Part shown: positions 60,101-64,000 of the stretch, in pieces
Numbering within the stretch: position 1 is the stretch's first letter
How the letters are laid out: each line of letters starts with the position of its first letter
Assembly: GCA_013396995.1 (NCBI GenBank)
Contig: VWZP01007832.1
Span: 2,176,711-2,240,710, forward strand
Direction of reading: 5' to 3'
From: Dicaeum eximium
Lineage: Eukaryota > Chordata > Aves > Passeriformes > Dicaeidae
DNA: 64,000 bases
Notes under the pieces: generated by a model
Databases searched by the model: none
Seen by the model: only the letters and a program-made list of their open reading frames with translations
What the model was told of the DNA's origin: nothing
Made by a program: the position numbers and the translations under genes

Positions 60101-60245
60101 AACAACATTAGTGGAGCACTGCAGGCCTTCAGACATGCACTGGATTTGACAGCCAAGTGCTTGGAGTGTGAAAGCAGCCTGAAGATGATCCGCTGTTTGC
60201 AGTTTTATCCTTTCCTGTACAACATCACCTCCTCTGTGTGCAGTG
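32957..60245 (+). CDS. TTC17: TTC17, tetratricopeptide repeat protein 17 (16 exons, 3' part beyond window)
   Basis: TTC17 is a TPR protein linked in zebrafish and human cells to actin organisation and ciliogenesis, with partner C2orf62/CATIP. Joined exons are 32957-33115, 45545-45634, 46965-47134, 48140-48251, 49411-49542, 50228-50337, 50631-50775, 51156-51295, 51529-51689, 52001-52113, 53089-53229, 53667-53782, 54872-55046, 55570-55647, 57708-57932 and 60059-60245. They total 2,254 nt: 751 codons plus one base, and all phases agree. The human protein is about 1,141 residues, so the last third is missing here. The N-terminus has a hydrophobic signal-like stretch (about 15-33), then HWVVTEDGKIQQQ. 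TPR-like units lie at about 223-330, a charged coiled coil at about 335-405, a low-complexity variable middle at about 445-600, and more TPRs at about 615-725. Intron 12 uses a GC donor. No frameshift is seen. Confidence 0.95.
35005..35380 (+). mobile_element. CR1 LINE fragment in TTC17 intron 1, sense
   Basis: CR1-like landmarks in order: 'TGCATGCAGTTTTGGGTGCC', 'AGAGGAGAGCAGCCAGGAGG', 'TCAGCTTAGTTCTGAGGAG', 'ACATTAGGAAAAGGTTCTTC' and 'GTCACTGGAACAGGCTCC'. Old and decayed, with indels; edges approximate. Confidence 0.8.
36030..36115 (-). mobile_element. Possible CR1 remnant in TTC17 intron 1, antisense
   Basis: 'ATTGATCCCTGAGGGACATT' followed by 'GGTGGTCAGCCATTG' resembles the reverse complement of a CR1 reverse-transcriptase segment. 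The surrounding 35,590-36,140 is unusually GC-rich for the intron and may belong to the same decayed element. Confidence 0.45.
38186..38262. repeat. A-rich / CAA simple repeat in TTC17 intron 1
   Basis: Runs of A interrupted by CAA, CCA and CATA units. The frames across it encode only Lys/Thr/Asn-rich low complexity and are not genes. Confidence 0.85.
39215..39285. repeat. Three CpG-rich hairpin repeats in TTC17 intron 1
   Basis: Three related 18-base units at 39,215-39,232, 39,237-39,254 and 39,268-39,285. The central one is a perfect inverted repeat, AAGCGAT-GTCA-ATCGCTT, with 7-base arms; the others keep most of the arms with a GACA loop. Units 1 and 2 also pair with each other across ATCGCTTA-TT-TAAGCGAT. 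CpG density is far above that of the surrounding intron. Origin and function unknown. Confidence 0.8.
42265..43591 (-). mobile_element. Long ERV-type LTR in TTC17 intron 1, antisense
   Basis: I recognise this as a widespread bird dispersed repeat. Landmarks are 'CACTCCTCTCCTCAGCTGCA' near 42,309, repeated 'TCCAGTGTGGGTCC' motifs at 42,726-42,870, 'CATGGTCTTCACAACAGGC' and the right end 'CCATGCAAACCCAATGCA'. Read on the minus strand it begins TGCATTGGG, consistent with an LTR start. The retroviral class is uncertain. About 305 bases of its length are an apparent assembly duplication around the N at 43,195, so the true element is about 1.0 kb. Long open frames here (for example 42,581-43,057) are repeat sequence, not genes. 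Confidence 0.7.
42891..43499. repeat. Direct repeat of 304 bp either side of one N
   Basis: Positions 42,891-43,194 and 43,196-43,499 match almost base for base. The one difference I found is C at 43,025 against T at 43,330 (GGCACTTGG against GGCATTTGG). A single N at 43,195 joins them. This is the pattern left when two overlapping contig ends are joined without merging. Confidence 0.93.
43592..45544. other. Last part of TTC17 intron 1
   Basis: AT-rich intronic DNA up to the exon 2 acceptor. No gene, RNA or recognisable repeat. Confidence 0.5.
45545..45634 (+). CDS. TTC17: TTC17 coding exon 2
   Basis: Residues 54-83, VDSPMNLRNPHDLVILMRQE then TTVNYLKELE. Phase 0 at both ends; acceptor TTGCAG, donor GTAAAG. 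Confidence 0.95.
46965..47134 (+). CDS. TTC17: TTC17 coding exon 3
   Basis: Residues 84-139 plus two bases: KQLVAQKIHIEENEDRDTGL to ...TYITLESKDI. The donor is GTAATA. The split codon becomes CGC (Arg140), where I recall Ser in human. Confidence 0.94.
48140..48251 (+). CDS. TTC17: TTC17 coding exon 4
   Basis: Completes Arg140 and reads PEDYIDTKSPMPPDLQQPDC to ...IHAFQHLR (residue 177). Acceptor CCTCAG, donor GTAAGT. Confidence 0.95.
49411..49542 (+). CDS. TTC17: TTC17 coding exon 5
   Basis: Residues 178-221, GVQERVNLSAPLLPKEDPIF to ...HRIYDGLMK. Phase 0; donor GTATGA. Confidence 0.95.
50228..50337 (+). CDS. TTC17: TTC17 coding exon 6
   Basis: Residues 222-257 plus two bases: NSSSWVLYNMASFYWRIKNE to ...RALHFSS. 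First clear TPR-like helix pair. Confidence 0.96.
50631..50775 (+). CDS. TTC17: TTC17 coding exon 7
   Basis: Completes Arg258, then QNKDIALVNLANILHRAHFS to ...YYTLGNIYA (residue 306). TPR-like segment. Confidence 0.96.
51156..51295 (+). CDS. TTC17: TTC17 coding exon 8
   Basis: MLGEYNHSVLCYDHALQAKP to ...QKLEAQH plus two bases. Ends the TPR block (GxxYxxA-type spacing) and begins the charged coiled coil. Confidence 0.96.
51529..51689 (+). CDS. TTC17: TTC17 coding exon 9
   Basis: RSLQRTLNELKEYQKQHDHY to ...ETQMAKEAQL plus one base. Long, highly charged coiled coil rich in Gln, Glu and Lys. Confidence 0.95.
52001..52113 (+). CDS. TTC17: TTC17 coding exon 10
   Basis: GNHQICRLGNQQHSLHCQWD to ...DIFENVEYVQ (residue 444). 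Acceptor CTGCAG, donor GTTTGT, a weak donor. Confidence 0.94.
52827..52888. repeat. TTTTGCACGTG-type tandem repeat in TTC17 intron 10
   Basis: About three imperfect copies of a ~21-base unit built on TGCAC(G/T)TGTTTTCATTTT. Two copies contain the palindrome CACGTG (an E-box). Confidence 0.75.
53089..53229 (+). CDS. TTC17: TTC17 coding exon 11
   Basis: Residues 445-491: FGEDSSTSSMTSMSLDLHAN to ...VWSVEPSR. After the conserved FGEDSSTSSM the sequence is Ser/Gln-rich and diverges strongly from mammals. The donor GTGAGT is placed at 53,230; the open frame continues 14 codons past it to a stop, so intron retention would truncate the protein. Confidence 0.9.
53667..53782 (+). CDS. TTC17: TTC17 coding exon 12, GC donor
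   Basis: DKQHILWPQRSECMKSFPKI to ...YFLPPENRGF plus two bases. The next bases are GCAAGT rather than GTAAGT, so this intron is GC-AG. The reading frame and conserved protein (ELPTYFLPPEN) require this junction. Confidence 0.92.
54872..55046 (+). CDS. TTC17: TTC17 coding exon 13
   Basis: Completes Arg530, then IQPILDIPRDTVEHGEAQAP to ...VPDDQARQ (residue 588). Weakly conserved acidic linker; acceptor TTGCTAG, donor GTAAGA. Confidence 0.9.
55570..55647 (+). CDS. TTC17: TTC17 coding exon 14
   Basis: Residues 589-614, VLHSRINNESITLTKIGMFL then DHAMKK. SRINN is conserved, the rest diverges. Donor GTACGT. Confidence 0.92.
57708..57932 (+). CDS. TTC17: TTC17 coding exon 15
   Basis: Residues 615-689, PEDPLWLVLNEAGLYWRAVG to ...ALAINASE. 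Two TPR-like helix pairs, strongly conserved. Acceptor CTATAG. Confidence 0.96.
60059..60245 (+). CDS. TTC17: TTC17 coding exon 16 (last in window)
   Basis: PLTFLSLGNAYLAQNNISGA to ...LYNITSSVCS plus one base. TPR-like, followed by a Cys-containing segment (KCLECESSLK). Donor GTAAGC. The next exon is not in the remaining 3.7 kb. Confidence 0.95.
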
Positions 60246-63200
60246 GTAAGCAACTGCTGAAAGATGGACCACAAGTCAAATAATGTCTATTTGCCTTGGG
60301 TGTTGGAGATTTTTTTCCCCAGGCTTCCACCCTTTAGCTTTACAGTGCTTTCTACCTTTAAGGATCAAAGTTGAGACTTTGCTTTTAATGGAAAAGCTAT
60401 GGTCCATTAAATAATTGCTTAAGGATGACTTCTTGATTATCTAGAGGCTTCCACTGAGTGCAGATTACTTCCTGACTGTCAGTAATACCTTAACAGCACC
60501 ACCAATATCTCTTACTGGTAAAGGAAGAATGCTGGATTCAGTATTTATGGAAGTGCACATGTACTGCTAGGCTGCTCAGCAGCCCCTTTGTACATCCCTT
60601 CAGGTTTTACAGTCAGCTGGAATTGTTTCCTTAAAGCTGAAGAATTTGATGAAGAGCAGTTTAGTTTTAATTCATATCCTTTCAGAATGTTCAGTACTTT
60701 GGTTGTCATTTTCTAGAGTTCAGTCTTCAAGGAATAGACTGTCTTGTGTCAGCATTATATGTATTGGACCTGTGATCACTGCTTTTAACACTCCAAAAAG
60801 CTGTAAGAATGACTTAGAACGCAATCTCTCCCCCCAGAAAAATTTTAAATATTTTCAACAAAATGATTTATTGTCATTGATGGCTTACATTTAAATGCTT
60901 ACATGAAATACTTATATTTAAATACTTATATTAACATATTAAATACTTATTTTAAAATATTTAAATACTTATATTTAAAAATATATAGCTTTTGGAGATG
61001 GATTCTTTCATTTTATTCAGACCTACTGAATATTTTCAGTACTTTGTCTGTACTTGAATAAGGCTAATGTGATACTCATGAGCAATCTTGAATGATTTAT
61101 TAATATATTTTCTAATCCCTTCTGTCTCAAATTGTTACAAAGGTATCTTTCCATCTAATATTTTCTTTATTTTCAAGTGTAAACCTCACCAGAGAAATGC
61201 TTGTGATTTTTAGCATTGCTAGGACTTCCTCTGAGGGTTTTTTAAAATTCCCTCTCCAGTGGAGAGACGTGGAGGAACCGTCTCTGATTTAGCATCTAGA
61301 ATTGCACTGTCTAAACACAGAGTAGAGGCCATCCTATCTCCTGGTACAATATGGATGATGCCATTGCAGGTGAAATTCCAGGACTGTGCCATTAAAATAA
61401 TACTACTTTTTATTTGGCATTTTGCTGTGATTGAGAGCATGTCAGCTGTGCAGAGGAATGAATGCTGCTTGGCTGAGTGGGCTGTAGTGAGTGGTGTAGC
61501 AGCCCAGCTGATGGATCTCTTGCTGATACCCACAATGTCAACTCCTATGCTGGTACCTCACAATGAATCTCTTAACTTCAGATTGTCCTTCTTAAAAAAA
61601 TCGTATGAAATACTGTAAGCAGTAATGGAACTTGCACATTTCATCACAAGAGACACTTACACTCCTCTAAAAAAAATAAAACAAAGCAATGTTTGTTTAC
61701 TTTTAATTAAGATCTTTTAAAAGTCTGTAACTCACAAGGTAAAAGTTATTCCAGTCAAACCTTAGTCATAGTTACTATATTTTGAAGTTAAGCACAAAGC
61801 AATTTAAAAATCTATTAATAGAACAGAAACAGTAAGAAGCAGTGTTTGTATCTGAACTCCAAAGTTATCTTTGACATCTTTTGTTTTCTATGCTTTTCTT
61901 CCTTAAACTTTTAATAATGTCGTTTCGTTGATTCTTGGCTTCTGCTTGCACTGGTTCCTGATCCAGGATGTTCATTCTGAGGTCAGCTGTTACACATATA
62001 CTGTTTAGGAAGTTTGGGTTTTCTTCATGTGAGAGAAAACCCATCTCAAAAGTGCTTAAGGAAAAGATGTTATCTTGCCTTTTTTTGCCAGCTTGGGCGC
62101 TGGTTAGCAAAGTGAGCATGAATATATTCATCTGGTACATAGGAGTTGGGTTTTGATCAATAAGGAATTTGTGAAGCTGCTAAATCAAGAAGGAGCTGAA
62201 TATGCCTTACATGTTAATGTGCTCATTAAATTTCACTATTCCATTATTTAAATATTTTACTCTGTATTTATATTATTTGCCTTTTTCTAGGACTCTTGTC
62301 TTATTTTTTTTTTATAATATCCTTTAGGTCAGCTTTTGTTTTAGTGCAAGAAATCTGAAAATACAAACCTGACAAATAGCGTAAATATTCTTTGTACATT
62401 CTTGTGCAGAGTGTAAAATAAACATACTGGTTAGTTGAGCCTTGATGATGATTTATGGTTTAAGTCCAAACTCAAAATTTCAAAATGGAAAGGTAGATTT
62501 ACCTATCTTATTTGGATAAGGTTTGGGGAAGTATTTTTTCCCCCACTGGAAACTTCAACTGACTCAAAAGGAACCTTAACAGGCTATGTGAAAGTGAAGT
62601 CAAGTCTCCAAAACCATAATGATTTCAAGAATGTGTACTCAGAACTTGTATTTTGCACTTAAAATTACCCTGAAAAATTGTGAGCATTCTGTTGTCCCTT
62701 CAATCCAAGGAAAACAGTTGAAAAGAGAATGTTATGATTCAATTGATGGCATGTTATAAAGTGTTTGTATCATTTGAGATCAATACCTTATGCTTTGAAG
62801 TTTACCAAGAATTTGGAATGTCAGATGTTTCTCTGGTTTAATACCTTGTTTTGATGAGCATTTCCTTCAGTATTTCTGAAAGTAACAGCAGTAGGCTTCC
62901 TGTGCTTTGGGTTGTAGGCCCATGTGATGACTGTGTTTTTGCCTCGCCTGTCAAAAGCCTCTGTTCATGAAAACTGAACTAAGTAGTGAGACATGGAATT
63001 CCTCGCTCTGCTGCCGTGAGCCATCGGCAGAATCCAGCAAATGGTCAGTGGGGGTTATATGCTAGCATGAGGTGGAATATGGGATCAAAAATCTGAATTC
63101 ATGGCCTGATTTTTGATTACAGTATGTGCTTGGTGTTTATTTCAAATAAGTGAAAGAGGCATTTTCCCAAGCATGTTGGGGAGTTTGCTGTTAGCACAGG

Positions 63201-64000
63201 GCTTTGGAAGTGTGACAGACTAACACTGACTTTTGGATGCTTGTTTATATTTTCCTGTCTGTACTGCTGCCTGGTAGTGTTTTTTAGTAACTTACTTCCT
63301 GTATAGATAATTTATATTTCAAACCCAAGTTTCTTCATGCACATGAGAATTAAAAATCTCAGACCAACACTTGTCTATTTAACTTTTGCCTCTTGTATAA
63401 TCTGCAAAGGTTTTTGGTGGGTTTTTTTCTTATGGAGGATGTGTGAAGTGTTCAAAGTTATTCCAACCTTATCACCTGTGACATGTATTTTAGACAGCTG
63501 CAGGAGTTCAGGCAGTTGCATCTAATATAGATGCTATATACAGCAAGAACCCACACAGTGCCTTATTCTCAAATACCTGAGAAAACAGTTGGAAGACTTC
63601 ATTCTTCCAGCATTATCTGGTGGTGATCCTTCTAGAGGTGACTTGGCAGTGTTAGGGTGTTGCTACATCAGCTGTTAGGTTATGGTGAGTCAGTTCCTGA
63701 AGCAGGCTAAGAAACTTCGTGTTGCTTGACAGGTAACTTCAGCACCCATGTCTGACACACAGGTAACAGGACCAAGAGATGTGTGTTAACAAGTGTAAAA
63801 AGCTTAATGTGAAAAACAGGGTCAGCTCTCAAAGGTGCAGAAATTTAATATTTGGGCTGCTTATTAAGCTAGTAGAGAAAGCCGGCATCATTTTTGTCTG
63901 ATACTGAATGGTGCATTGCTGAGATTTGTCTTGCACACTTTATAGCTTAAAATATTGCAAGCAGCTCTTATCAGGTATTAAGGTCTGTAGAGGACTATCC
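60246..64000 (+). other. Partial TTC17 intron 16
   Basis: Intronic DNA running off the right edge. I looked for the next TTC17 exon (expected to continue with an acidic Glu/Ser-rich stretch) and did not find it. Open frames such as 61,259-61,618 have no recognisable domain. Confidence 0.6.
60905..60985. repeat. AT-rich minisatellite in TTC17 intron 16
   Basis: Four to five imperfect copies of AAATACTTATATT. Likely slippage product; no function indicated. Confidence 0.8.

Noticed and set aside
61259..61618. 119-codon open frame as the next TTC17 exon
   Set aside because: It has no TTC17-like sequence and the frame and splice context do not fit the phase left by exon 16.
1..64000. A novel multi-gene system, CRISPR array or operon
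   Set aside because: The window is ordinary bird DNA with two known genes, introns and transposon remnants; no such structure was found on either strand.

Overview
This is a stretch of bird nuclear genome. CR1 LINE fragments occur in both orientations, LTRs have the look of avian endogenous retroviruses, and intron and exon sizes are compact. The two genes present match API5 and TTC17, which are neighbours in amniotes. The repeat types suggest a neoavian and possibly a passerine bird; that last step is inference.

Layout. Positions 1 to about 13,080 are intergenic DNA upstream of API5. They hold a CR1 tail at the left edge, an antisense solo LTR near 3.9-4.5 kb, a long antisense CR1 near 8.07-9.17 kb, and a small isolated GC-rich islet near 10.0-10.16 kb with an excellent CTCF-type motif. 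API5 lies on the plus strand in 14 coding exons (13,411-28,362), starts in a CpG island and encodes a complete 523-residue protein. Its 3' UTR probably runs to a poly(A) signal near 30,417. A solo LTR in sense orientation (30,709-31,206) sits between the genes. A second CpG island contains an 831-base assembly gap (32,101-32,931), and TTC17 begins just after it. TTC17 is also on the plus strand. Sixteen coding exons are visible (32,957-60,245), covering about 752 residues, roughly the first two thirds of the usual protein; the rest lies beyond the right edge.

The two genes are separate transcription units in the same orientation and do not form a pathway. API5 is a nuclear HEAT/ARM-repeat anti-apoptotic factor. 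TTC17 is a tetratricopeptide protein linked to actin organisation and ciliogenesis.

I see no novel multi-gene system. The points most worth a second look are: (1) a near-perfect 304-bp direct repeat either side of a single N at 43,195, which looks like a false duplication made by the assembly; (2) a CpG-rich triplet of hairpin-forming repeats at 39,215-39,285 inside an AT-rich intron; (3) a GC-AG intron in TTC17; (4) a fast-diverging TTC17 central segment; (5) the CTCF-like islet; (6) the intergenic LTR with its own TATA-like box and poly(A) signal; (7) a CR1 inserted about 45 bases after an API5 splice donor.
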